Below are positions 53,666 through 64,000 of a stretch of 64,000 nucleotides of DNA, one piece after another (the first letter of the stretch is position 1; every line of letters starts with the position of its first letter). A model generated the notes under the pieces. The model saw only the letters and a list, made by a program, of their open reading frames with translations, had not been told where the DNA came from and made no database searches. The stretch spans positions 3,472,001-3,536,000 of the forward strand of contig OY756141.1 of the NCBI GenBank assembly GCA_963576785.1, in the 5' to 3' direction. The DNA comes from Chlorophyllum brunneum (taxonomy: Eukaryota; Basidiomycota; Agaricomycetes; Agaricales; Agaricaceae). Position numbers and translations under genes: made by a program.

Positions 53666-56600
53666 TGTCCCTGACAAGCAAGACAGGCCTCCTTGTTCAC
53701 TACTGAATGAGTTGAAGGTCTGCTCTCACAACGTAGGAAGATCGTATGGAGTGATGGAGACAGTCCTCACGCGTAGAGATGACGTCGACCTCCTCATACA
53801 AGAACCCCCTTGGAGATTTCTCCGAGACATTCCCTCATCTGTCTCTAATGACGGAATGCCCCTTGTTGGAGGCCCAGTCCACCCGGACTGGACTCTCCTC
53901 TCTTATCCATTTATCGCCGAAGAAGTCCTGCAAGTGGGACGCCGATGATACCCTCAATGTACGGTCAACATGGAACACTGTACCACCCCGCAAGTCCTCG
54001 CCTTTGCTCATAAGAGGTTGAAACGACTCCGACCCTCCATCCGTAGAGACATAATCGACCATTGAGACCTCCTGTGTATATCACTATATGCGGAAGGAGA
54101 AGAACTACTGCTGTTGAATGTTTATAATGACAGCCATAACACTGCGCTCCATTTCCTCGAGGAGCGACTCTTCGACCTCCCGCCCTTTCTCTTTCTGGGA
54201 GGAGACATCAACATCAGATCGGAGTTCTGGGACCCTTCAACGGATCAACATCCTGCGAGTGTGGACTGACTCCTTATGGTCACCAAAGCCCTCAATCTTG
54301 TGAGGACTACTCCATTTGAGGCCAAGCCAACATACTATGCCTCGGACCCCAACTTACCAGACACGGTCATAGACCTGATCTTTGTTTCGGGAATGCTTCC
54401 ACACATTCCCTCCTACGCTATCCAGGATGGCAATCAGTACAACTCAGACCATGTCCCCCTACTAATCAGGTTACCTATTCCGCAAATGGATGTTGTCGTC
54501 GAAAGATTGACCATCCCCAAAGACTCGGAGGAGGAGACCAGGTTCCTGACGGACATCATAGAAGGAATCAAGAACAAGAACTGGCCGATGAACAACGTGG
54601 ACGAGCTGGAGAGAGCTGTTGCTGAATTGGGAGTTTTGTTTGACAGATCGTGGACTCAAAATGTGAAGAAGACCAAGATCACCACTAGATCCAAGACCTG
54701 GTGGAACGAGGAGTGCTCAACCGCACTCGCTATGCATCGTGCGGACCGCAAGAACAAGCGCAAGTGGAATGCTTTTCGCAAGACCACGAGGAAAATGAAA
54801 AGAGCCTACTTCGACAAGAAGATACAAGAAATCTCCGTCGACCGAAAACGCCCATGGGATCTCATGCCATGGGTTAAAGACCGCGCACTCCCAGCCATGG
54901 AAGCCATGTGCCATAATGGTCGGCCTTGTCTCACACTAGACAATCTGTGGACGGCTCTTGACTCCCACTACAATGCTGCACACGATAGACCAATGACTGT
55001 GGCAGTATTAGACAAGCTTCCTCCCCCGATTGGAATGGAGAATAGGACTTGGGTAGATTTCTCTCTTTTGGAGATGATGGAATCACTCAAGGATACCTCG
55101 AATTCTTCCTCCCCTGGTCCTGACCATATTTCCTGGTTCCACCTAAAACAGTTAGTAGCCGATGAAACTTGTGCTGGCTTGTTCCTCCAAATCGGTAGTA
55201 CATGTCTGAATGTCGGATACTGGCCTACCCACTTCAAAAAGTCGACGTCGGTGATTATTCCTAAACCCAATAAACCTGACTACTCCACTCCGAAGGCATT
55301 CTGACCAATCGTCCTCCTTAACACATTTGGCAAGCTCATCGAGAAAATGCTCGCCAAACGACTCCAATTCGAGGCTGTTAAATTCAAGGTCCTCCATCCG
55401 CACCAATTAGGAGCAATCCGCCAGAGGTCCACTGAGGACGCGGGTCTCTTCCTGACGCACATTATCCGGGGAGCTTGGACAAAGAAGAAGAAAACGTCGG
55501 TACTTGCATTCGACGTGGCCCAATTCTTCCCCTCCCTCAACCATGATCTCCTTATCGAAATTCTACGACGACAAGGATTTCCCCCTCAAATCGCAGCGTT
55601 CTTCAACAACTACCTAAAAGAACGCCGCACTACCTACCGGTGGAACAATGAAACTTCCCTGGAATTCAATGCAGCGGTAGGAGTAGGTCAGGGCTCAGCC
55701 CTCAGCCCCATTCTCTCTGCCTTATTCCTCGCCCCCCTCTTGTACGTCTTTGACACCCGTATGGAGGAACACCGCGACAAGTGGGACTTTGATGTCCTGT
55801 CATTCGTCGATGACGGCACTTTAATCGTGCAATCCCCATCTCTGGAGAAGAATGTGGAAATCCTGCAACACATGTACCGCAAAATGGAGCGGCTCATGAA
55901 CAAATTCGGCCTGGAAATCGAACACGGCAAGTCTGAGATCTTTCACTTCACATGTGCAAGACAGGACTCGAATCCCTCCATTGATCTGGGATCCCCGCCG
56001 TTCACGGGTTGCAACCCCCTCAAACCGAAGACCCATTGGCGGTACCTTGGCTTCTACTTCGACCGGACGTTGACTTTCAAAGAACACGTTCGATTCTATT
56101 CCGCCAAGGCAATATCCACGATCAAGGCGATGAAAATGCTGGGGAACTCCATCAGGGGACTGTCCCCCAGCAATAAGAGGCTACTATACCGTTCGTGTGT
56201 CGTACCAGTTGCGACATATGGATTCCGACTCTGGTTCCATGATCGATCCCGCACCAAGGGAACTTGTGAGATCCTTAACAAGATGCAACGAAGGGCGGCT
56301 CTCTGGATTACTGGAGCCTTCCGTACTTCTTCCACCGGTGGCGTAGAGTCCCTCGCGGGGCTCATGCCCATCAAACTTCATCTCCGAAAGTTGGCCGAAT
56401 AACAATCGTCGAGGCTTCATACGTTGGACGATGAACATGCTTTGGCAAGATTGATGAAGGAATACCACTCTTCCCCCCACCGACTTCACATCAAGAACTT
56501 CACGGAGGTTCAGAAGAAGAAGACATTAGGAGCTGTGATGGACTTTTCATGCCCCACCCCCGAGACTTGGTATATAGAACATTTTAATTCCATTTCTAAA

Positions 56601-57704
56601 TCTCTCTGGCCCGGACGTAGGTTACTTGACCATTTCTCTACTAATGTAACTTTTATAGGATTCAACTAGGACAACCCTCACCTCTCGAAGACACTTTGGG
56701 ACGATGTAACAACAAACGCGACGACGGACGCAAAATCCATCACAATCGGTACGGATGCCTCGGTCCACCCCAATCCCAACCTGCTTGCCAGCCAGTTCAC
56801 GGCGGCAGCCACCATTCAACATCTTGACGGCGGGAGCTCTATTATGAAAAGACTCGGAGGAACAACGTTGACAGACACGGAACTGGTAGCGCAGCACTTA
56901 GGTATTACCAAGGTGCTTGCTACTGCCGATTACGATCAGGTTGAACACATTCATGTGTTCACCGATTCCATCGTGGCCTCCCGGCTTCTACTCAACTGCT
57001 CGCCGCACTCCTGCCAGTGATAGTCCATCCTCACGTCAAAGGCACTCCTGGCTTGGTTCAGCAAGTCAGACCAACACCGCCTTACATTTTATCACACGCC
57101 GTCGAAATGCAAGTACGGAATACAAAAAGCCACACACGACTGGATCCAAACGGTCGCCTGGCCTAACTGGGGTCGAAATCACCGAGTACCGAACTCAATC
57201 GACTACCTTCGTAAGAAGTCCACCGAATACGCCATTCACACATGGCAGGCCATGTTCAGGTTCAAGACTTACAGCGGTAGCTCCTTCCTCCACCTCCCGG
57301 TGTGAGCAAATGGGGCCTCCGCCTTACCATTGCACATCAAGTCCGGTCCATGGATACAAGAATGTGGATACCAGCCCCAGCTCTTCGCAAGAGCTTGTCG
57401 CGCCATACTATGCCATGCCCCAATTGGAGAATATCGACTACGATTCTTTCCTAACGAGGATCTTTCATGCCACCACTGCAACAGTCAAATGGTGCAAACG
57501 AGGTCACACATCCTATATCGTTGCAACAACTTCGATTACCACTTCGGCGTCGACACAATCAAGACATTTGTCAACTTCTTGCACCGCAACCCCTCCACGT
57601 TCAGTTTCCCCCCAGAACCTGATCGCCCTCGTATCTGTGCTGGTTCTATCCCACCGTTACATCGTCATCAAGTCCAAAGGAGGTTTGGGTCTGCGCCTGC
57701 ATAG
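53658..57704 (+). pseudogene. LINE D ORF2 (APE endonuclease, RT, RNase H, C-terminal domain)
   Basis: From ATG 53658, overlapping the ORF1 end. Endonuclease: KVCSHNVGRSYGVMETVL, LLIQEPPW, LGGDINIRSEFWD, LPDTVIDLIF and NSDHVPLLIR. RT: TWVDFSLLEMMESL, SVIIPKPNKPDYST, VGVGQGSALSPILSAL, active site FVDDG near 55804. RNase H: ITIGTDASVHPNP near 56740, TELVAQHLGI, HVFTDS near 56957. C-terminal CHHCN...H...C near 57468-57530. Stops: near 53946, 54062, 54268, 55303, 56400, 56667, 57018 and 57303-57305. All catalytic residues I can identify are present; only the frame is broken. Confidence 0.85.
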
Positions 57705-58160
57705 GATCCTTTTCTTTTCTCTTTTTTCTTTTGCTCTCCCAGTTATGGACTTACAATTCATTTCTCTATCTCCCCTCTCCTCGCTCATCTACTATTTTAT
57801 GTAGTTTTCATTCAACTTCCATCTCTCCCGTGGTGCCCGGGTAAATACCTGCCCACACGCTATGTACCGTTTGATGTTCCCCCTTGTGATTGCGAGTAGA
57901 TAGTTTCCTTTCTATCAATCTCTCTCTCTCACTCTCTCTCTTTCCAAATTCCTCTCTTTCCTCTTTCCACTGAACATCGTAGGTACCAAACATCTCTCTA
58001 GTATACACGCTAGATATCAACGAGTCTCGTGGGGTTAGTTTACTTGTAGTTTACTTTCCCTTCTCTGAACATTCTGTATGTTCTGCCTTTGTATGTATGT
58101 ACACGCGGACTGCGTTCGAGCACTGCTATATAAATTGTTGATAAAAAAAAAAAAAAAAAA

Positions 58161-58175
58161 AAACTCCTTCATATG
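58161..58175. repeat. Target-site duplication of LINE D (right)
   Basis: AAACTCCTTCATATG, partner of 51396-51410; its leading A's merge with the tail. Confidence 0.9.
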
Positions 58176-59030
58176 TTGTGGGTGAATTAAACAATACACA
58201 TCACAGATGTCATCAGCAAGTTCTGGTAATGCAATGAAAGCTACATGGGGAGGCAGTAGTAGTTTCCCTACCTGAACAGTGCGGGTGATGAAGATTGGTG
58301 TGCCCTATTGATATCTTAGCCTCAAATACCTATGACATCAGATGAAACTTACAACAAATCCACTTCCAGGAGGATCAGAAGAACTGGGGAGTTTGCTACA
58401 ACCAGAGTCAATAAGGAAGACGGAAGACCTGTGTTTGGGTTTCCTACATCCAACCATAAGCAATCATGACTTGTGAAATGAGTTGTAACATATTGAGTGT
58501 CAAGCAAATGCTCAATAAAGACAGAGGTTGTCAATGAGGGCATCTCACTGTAATCCTCCAGCAATTCAGGTTAGATTAGTATGTTCCATGGATTAATATC
58601 ATGGTGAAGGATTTGGTGATCAACGTATAGAGCTTGAGTGACTGTGGAAACTGTGAGGAACTACAGGGATTGATCCAAGAACAGAACAGTGCATTCTCCA
58701 AAAGATCATATGTCACATGAAGAACCTTTTTGGGAGTATCCAAAGCCATGAAATTGGCTCTATAATCTTATAGGCAGACACCAAGCTTGATACACTTATC
58801 ACCCTTGACTTTGCCAGGGAAAGCTGCCCTCACCATGCCAAGATGATAAGGCTTAGCTGAATGTGTCATGTCAAGGATTTGCTTTTTGCTGGACAGACAT
58901 GTAGCCCTGGTATACTGGTCTTTGATTTCGAGCTGATGCACAATATTCCCTTTGGGTTTGTAGAAAAAGAACATTAGATTGGTGACCAAAAGGATTGCTT
59001 GATCATAAGTAATGAATATAGCACACTAGA
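58176..59030 (-). pseudogene. FunK1 kinase pseudogene 2, kinase-domain fragment
   Basis: Continuation upstream of LINE D, matching intact gene 48753-49620. Recognisable: FIEHLLDTQYV (58480-58530), LIDSGCSKL-like region, and 73 open codons (58768-58989) with FFYKPKGNIVHQLEIKDQYTRATCLSSKKQILDM. Numerous CpG-to-TpG/CpA differences from the intact gene. Not translatable. Confidence 0.8.
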
Positions 59031-59319
59031 CATGGCTTCCGGATATTCCTTTCTGGGGATAGTCGGATTTGGGCCTGATTGCTTGAGCATGTTCTTGCCC
59101 CAGGAATTACTAAGATATGGGCAAGAAGTCACAGAAGTATTTCTATGATTCAATTAATATTTGTACATGTGCTTCACTCTTTTAAGCTCCATCCATAGTA
59201 ATTACTTGGGTATATGGTATTGTAGGATACGAAAACAACACTAATGTCCTTGGGTTGTCTCAATCATCCTGCTATCCAGCCTAAATCCTGTCCAAAGATT
59301 CCAACAATCTACCTCATTC
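59031..59319. other. No recognised feature
   Basis: Low-CpG sequence between the FunK1 and FAD-oxidoreductase pseudogenes; stops in all frames, nothing recognised. Confidence 0.4.
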
Positions 59320-60509
59320 TTTATGGCAGCTCTATCAAAGTCGGGAATTGGAACAGATTATTTGGGTCCATGGCTTCCTTCAATTGTTGAAGATGCTGAT
59401 AGTGCTGACCAAAGTACAAATTTTGCCCTAGTGCCAGAGTTAGTCTACAATGCTTTTGTCCACTTACAGTTATTCAATCTAGTGTCGAGGTAGTTCAGGT
59501 AGGCGCTATCCAGGGGATCAATAAGAAGATACTTAACTGGAGCATCAGTTGCTCACCTATAACTCCAGCCAGTTAGGTTATTGTTCATGATACTGTCGAC
59601 CATCCCTAATAGGATACAGTTGGCTCCTTTTGTCTCAACAATGCATAACAGGCCTGACTCACCATCAAGGAGAGAAAATCCAGATAGCGGGAATGGATCA
59701 CCAGCATTATCCACATAAGCATAAAACTGGATCAAGAACAGTGCATTCCTGTTCCCAAATGACATGTCATCTTGGGGCACAGCATTAACTGCAGATCCAG
59801 GTCCTCCGAGCTCTTCAACTTCAACAAACCAGTCCTATACATGGAGGTCAGTTATTATTCCTAAAGGTCGAGTCGTATCTATGTACTGCTTGAAACAAGA
59901 AGTCCTGATTTGCTAGATATGCCATAAAAGCTTGTTGACTCCCTTGCATTATCGGCTGGCTCTCTGGTGTCATTATCGACTTGACATAAAATGTGTCAGA
60001 TCTGTCGGGGACACCAGTCGTGTTAAGCCTGCCATTGTTTCCACTGAAGTATGCAACACTGTCAATATAACTTCCAGGCTTTACAGTCTGACTCTGTGGT
60101 TTCTGACCAATTTTCTGCAGGAGCAGATTGATGGCATTGTTAAATTGATTCGTGGAATTGTACTAGCCACCTTGGAGGGTGATACCAATGTAATCTTTTC
60201 TGCTACCTTTGAATAGAATTAATTCCAAACCAAACTCAACTGGAACCTGGCCGAGTGAGAATTCTTAGTATGTGTTAAGAAGGGAGGAAGCTGCTGCTGT
60301 GGTCAAATCCCAATTGTATTCGAACATGGTGATAGATGAAGGTATGGAATATGTTTTGAATGTGATTGAGGTGGTGATTCCAAATGAAGGACCTGCACCC
60401 CACAGTTTCTCTCAGTTGAGTCTTATCAGAGAATGTGGATTCTAATACTCACCCAAAACAGTTCTGAATTCTGATCCCTTGAAGCTGTAGCAATTGTTCT
60501 GTTGGTGAG
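59320..60509 (-). pseudogene. FAD-linked oxidoreductase (berberine-bridge type) pseudogene
   Basis: Minus-strand pieces in family order: TIATASRDQNSELFW near 60450-60490, a GTGAGT intron start, GAGPSFGITTSITFKTYSIP near 60340-60400, MFEYNWDLTTAAASSLLNTY, VPVEFGLELILFKGS, PGSYIDSVAYFSG, TTGVPDRSDTFYVKSIMTP near 59960-60010, and the C-terminal NLYFGQHYQHLQQLKEAMDP near 59370-59420. The flavin-attachment N-terminal half is absent, lying beyond Copia-3. Stops and frameshifts are frequent and CpG is low. The family oxidises sugars or alkaloids using FAD; no substrate can be assigned. Confidence 0.75.
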
Positions 60510-61081
60510 TGTTGAAGTTTCGGACATATTCTAGAAATAGACTATGAAGTCATTATGATAATAATAGACTGATCCATTACTTTCCAGTAACTTCATTCCG
60601 TAGTAACTTCCTATGAGTTGCTCTGCATACAATGAGAGTCATAAGTACTTGATAGATTATTCTACATAGTACCAATGACTAGATACTACGTTCCGCAGTA
60701 CTCCGCAGGCACTACGCCGCAGTTAAAGGGAGTCATAAGGAACAATCTATGCAATGCTAGTATTTTATGTAGTATGACTCGCATATGTTACAATATGTAT
60801 ATAAACCCCATGTAGCAGACCTAAGTTCTGCATCTTGTTCAATCGAACAACTTCTTCATCATTGCCTATCTCTTTGAGTACAACACCTCAATCGACCTTA
60901 TTGACTTTGACCTCTACTTAACTGACATTAACCGCTTTATCAATAATATCTGTCTATCCGAATTACCTTACTACAGGTATCAGATAGAAGCTTATTATCT
61001 CGGTGAGTAGACCCTACGTTCTCTCCCACTGCGTTTACTGCTGCCCCTAGCAAACAACTCGTTACAGTTGTTTCCTCAACA
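60510..61081 (+). repeat. Copia-3 5' LTR
   Basis: 572 bp, TGTTGAAGTTTCGG...TTTCCTCAACA; TATA box TATATAAA at 60798-60805. Confidence 0.95.
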
Positions 61082-61096
61082 GGTTATGGGCCCCAG
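61082..61096 (+). promoter_or_regulatory. Copia-3 primer-binding site (initiator tRNA-Met half-molecule type)
   Basis: GGTTATGGGCCCCAG directly after the LTR, identical to Copia-1 and Copia-2 and complementary to the anticodon arm sequence CTGGGGCCCATAACC. Confidence 0.75.
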
Positions 61097-61241
61097 TAGC
61101 CTTACCGATGGTTAAACCATTATCATCCCCTCTAACTGAGATAGGATGATAGGGCTTTACCTGAACAGAGTTATCCTTGTATTTGATCATTGCTGATACG
61201 AGAATTTTCTTCTAGAAAGAAATACACTCGACAAAGATATT

Positions 61242-64000
61242 ATGTCTACTAATAATATCGTTGCTGGTTTACCTAAGCTTAATGGGCCTAAGAACTATGT
61301 GTTCTGGTCTAGAAGGCTTCAGGATGCCCTAACCCTCATTTCTGTCACTGGTTCTGACCAGTCCGGATGGACTGTGACAGACCAGGATCTCTCCCCTAAA
61401 AATCCTGCCGCTTTAACAGAGGAGGATAGAAGGAGAGAACAATTAAGAGGTCAGGCATTGGCTGTCATTAATGGCACCTTACCTGATTCCCTGTTACTCC
61501 ATGGGCATGACGCTCCTGGATTTCTCTGGACTGATTTGAAAACACGCTTTGGGACACCTTCTCCTGCCGCGGTGTATTCAATTCTCCAAAGAATGTTGCG
61601 AAAGCGCATTTCAGGGAATCAAGATCCAGCAATGGATCTAGCTGAATTGAGAACAATGGCTTCTCAATTAGAAACAGCTAAGGTAAAATTGCCAGAAGTT
61701 CTTGGCACGATGATCGCTTTGAACGCATTACCACCGGATTGGAATGCAGTGGCCCAAACAACATTGGCGAATAATCACGATGTTGTAGATATGACCTAGG
61801 AGGTAGTCCAGCAGGCTATAAATGCTGAGTGGTCAAGACGTGAAGGGTCAAGACCTAACATGTCTAACCCACAAGCCTCCTTCGCAGCCACTGCCAACTA
61901 CCAAACTCGCCCTCAGGGCAATATCCCCAGGACTCGCCCTGGACCACCCTGGAACCACTTTCACCCTGGAGGTGATACCAGGGCCCAGCCTGCGAGAGGT
62001 CCTCGCCACCCTGCCAATCCGAGTGGGCAGCCCCCTCAGCCTTCTCCTCCTACTCCTACCTGGATTAATGTCCAGAAGAAGAAGAAGAAGCCCAAGAAGC
62101 ACCAGGGTAAACCCCAGGCCCACATGGTGGGCTTCGCCGCTGCCACGGAACCGGCAGTCCGTCGTTTCACTGGTCCGGGGATGACCCCCTTCGACCTGAT
62201 GAGGCGCATGGATGCGCCTCGACCTGTTCCCGCTCCCGCTCCTCCAACCACTCATGTATTAGTGAGTGAGAGACCAAAACCGCTTACTTGGGTTAATCCC
62301 AAGAAGGTCCAGCAGGCACGAGCATTCTCTCGTGCTAAGCTCGAGAAAAAGGTGCGTGCTGAAGCACGAAACTTATGTTTCACCGCCCTCCTCGAAAACT
62401 CACTGCGGATCCAACAGGTGACCACCTGGCGCGACCGCGTCACTGGTCCTTCGCCCATGCAAATGGCGAAGAAACGTGCCCTCGATCGTTACGATCGACG
62501 GATGCACGAGGTCTCTCACCCCCGTGCCCAACAAGGACGATCGGTGACACCGCCTGGTGCACCTTCGGTTCCTTCTGGTCACCCCCCAGGTTGTACCTGT
62601 GAGGGACACACGAGGGTAAGTAAATGGTTCACTAAAAATAGTAACCCCGATATTAACGCAACCCGCATCTGTTTCGCTTTTCTCTTACCGCATGGTTCGC
62701 CATACACCTTATTGATTTCTCCCAAATTTGGGAATAAACTTAATTTGGCTATGCATCATGTGGTAAAGATCCCAAGCATGGACTCCGTCGCCCGGGGCGA
62801 CTCGCTTGAACCTGGAGAGGTTCGGCCGTACTACCTTCCTCCTCCGGAGGAAATAGTAGCTCTGGTTGTCAGGACCTACGAAGAGGAGTTTCCTCCTCTT
62901 CCTCGGGCCTCCCCTCCTATGGAGCGTTTCCAGAGTAAGAGATACTCTCTTACTCAGAAGAACAAGACCGCTGATAGGCGTCCTGCCACACTTTCAGTGT
63001 TGGTAGATGAAGCCTTCAAACAGCTTGAGAGCGAGAAGGAGGTCGATGACCTCATGGCGCCGGCTCAGGATGTCGCCTACGACATCTGCAACCCCAGGAA
63101 CCCTGCGAACATCGCAGGACCCTCTCCTGGGCCTCTCCCGAAGTCTCCGAAGTCTGAACCCTTTGCTTCGGCACCTCAATCTGAGGTGTCACTCGGACTC
63201 TCGTCGACCGACTACGGGAGCGACTTCAAAAAGAAGGGAGGAGCTGGGTACGTGATCAAATCGATCTCAGATACTCTTACTAACCCTGATACACAGTCCT
63301 GTCACCAATATGCCGACCAGCTGTCTTCGCAAGAAGAAGGGCAAGGGCAAGGGGAAGGGACGTCGGGGGCCGGGCTTGTAAATACGCAATTGGGATCTTT
63401 AGGATCCCATAATCATGTATTTTCTTCAAGCGAATGGATAAATGAGAAGTGTTTTAACACTTCTCAACTTTCTTGTTTCTCCACGCACATGCCCGATCAG
63501 TATTTAAGAGTACTGGATCAATTTAGATCTCGATCGCTAAGCAATGATCAAATCATAATGCCACTAGAAAAATATAGTGACGTATGGTTATTAGACTCAG
63601 GGGCATCATGTCATTACACCCCTTATGTGGAAGACTTCATCAACTTCAAAGAACTCGAAGTTTTGATCCCAATTAAAACTGTAGGAGCACAAAGCCCCTA
63701 CCTTAATGCAGTTGGTCTTGGCGCAGTTATGCTTAAGCATAGAGTCTATAACGGGAAGACTGACAGCGTTCAACCAATGCAGATATTAATATATCCAGTC
63801 TTCCTTTTGAAAGGAACCTCTAAACGACTAATGTCAGTGGGACAGTTATGCCAGGATGGCAAAACTGTTAGAACAGATGCCAACAAATCAGTAGTAGTTG
63901 ATAGCGAAGGAAATGCTATTCTTCAAGCATATCCTTCAGCAAGTCGCAACACTACTTTACATTTTGTTAATACAAAAATTGTACATTCGGAACAAGCAGC
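61242..64000 (+). pseudogene. Copia-3 gag-protease-integrase (partial)
   Basis: Starts at ATG 61242 (MSTNNIVAGLPKLNGPKNY). A TAG at 61797-61799 replaces the TGG seen in Copia-1 (MTWEVVQQAIN); otherwise the same frame is readable through gag, the CGA that Copia-1 has as TGA, CTCEGHTRVSKWF, the conserved SPKFGNKLNLAMHHVVKIP segment, and protease VWLLDSGASCHYTP near 63590. It reaches SVGQLCQDGKTVRTD of the pre-integrase region at the edge. Gag lost nine residues relative to Copia-1 (AEAMA region). One long gag-pol frame is therefore the ancestral state. Confidence 0.85.

Larger units (their letters stand above)
51411..58160 (+). mobile_element. LINE D, full-length (6.75 kb)
   Basis: Complete LINE with 5' UTR, ORF1, ORF2, CT-rich 3' UTR and an A tail, flanked by a 15-bp duplication inside FunK1 pseudogene 2. 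It retains many CpG and has fewer stops than LINEs A-C, so it is the youngest of the set, though still inactive. It is the best reference for the family. The endonuclease-RT-RNase H order resembles the Tad1/I-type groups; clade placement needs a tree. Confidence 0.95.
60510..64000 (+). mobile_element. Copia-3, 5' part (continues past window)
   Basis: Same family as Copia-1, inserted in the FAD-oxidoreductase pseudogene. The 5' LTR is complete; gag, the gag C-terminal region, protease and the start of the integrase region reach the window end. The left duplication is expected to be GTGAG (60505-60509), but its partner is outside. Confidence 0.95.

Noticed and set aside
58085..58140. tRNA gene suggested by the GTTCGAG block in LINE 3' ends
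   Set aside because: Only a B-box-like stretch; no A box, acceptor stem or cloverleaf could be drawn.

Overview
The window is a repeat-dense block of a filamentous fungal genome, most likely an agaricomycete basidiomycete. The evidence is a FunK1-type fungal protein kinase gene with four 47-55 bp introns, degenerate relatives of that kinase and of a berberine-bridge-type FAD oxidoreductase, and families of LTR retrotransposons and LINEs matching fungal chromoviruses, Copia elements and RNase H-bearing LINEs. I see no prokaryotic feature, tRNA, rRNA or CRISPR array. Nearly everything except one host gene is transposon or pseudogene, and most reading frames are broken.

Layout. 1-6660 holds LINE pieces: an inverted scrap, LINE A, and LINE B carrying a solo Copia LTR. 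6661-11034 is the gag-pol of an old minus-strand Copia element (Copia-2), whose leader, primer site and 5' LTR reappear at 38015-38396. The 27 kb between is LINE C (6.8 kb of its own sequence), split by three later insertions with matching 5-bp target duplications: Copia-1 (11816-19179, minus), Gypsy-1 (20460-26883, plus) and Gypsy-2 (30411-36774, minus). Next come a FunK1 pseudogene split by Gypsy-3 (38729-44708), an ORF1-only LINE E (45622-47779), the intact five-exon FunK1 kinase gene (47937-50462, minus), a second FunK1 pseudogene split by full-length LINE D (51411-58160), a FAD-oxidoreductase pseudogene (about 59320-60509), and the 5' part of Copia-3 (60510 to the window end).

How the elements work. 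The Gypsy family is a chromodomain element: gag with two CCHC knuckles, pol (PR-RT-RNase H-IN-chromodomain) in the -1 frame, and then two further overlapping frames before the 3' LTR, a short one starting in an ATGA overlap with the pol stop and a 258-292 codon ORF3. Its primer site is complementary to the predicted 5' end of its own transcript, as in Tf1 self-priming. The Copia families share a primer site matching the anticodon arm of initiator tRNA-Met, as in Drosophila copia. The LINEs encode a zinc-knuckle ORF1 and an ORF2 with endonuclease, RT and RNase H.

Most notable: the conserved ORF3 and its upstream overlapping frame; a 4.7 kb tract that looks identical between the oppositely oriented Gypsy-1 and Gypsy-2 although their flanks differ by roughly a tenth; the self-priming signature; and strong CpG loss in old repeats beside a CpG-rich intact kinase gene. 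All comparisons were made by eye; difference counts are approximate.
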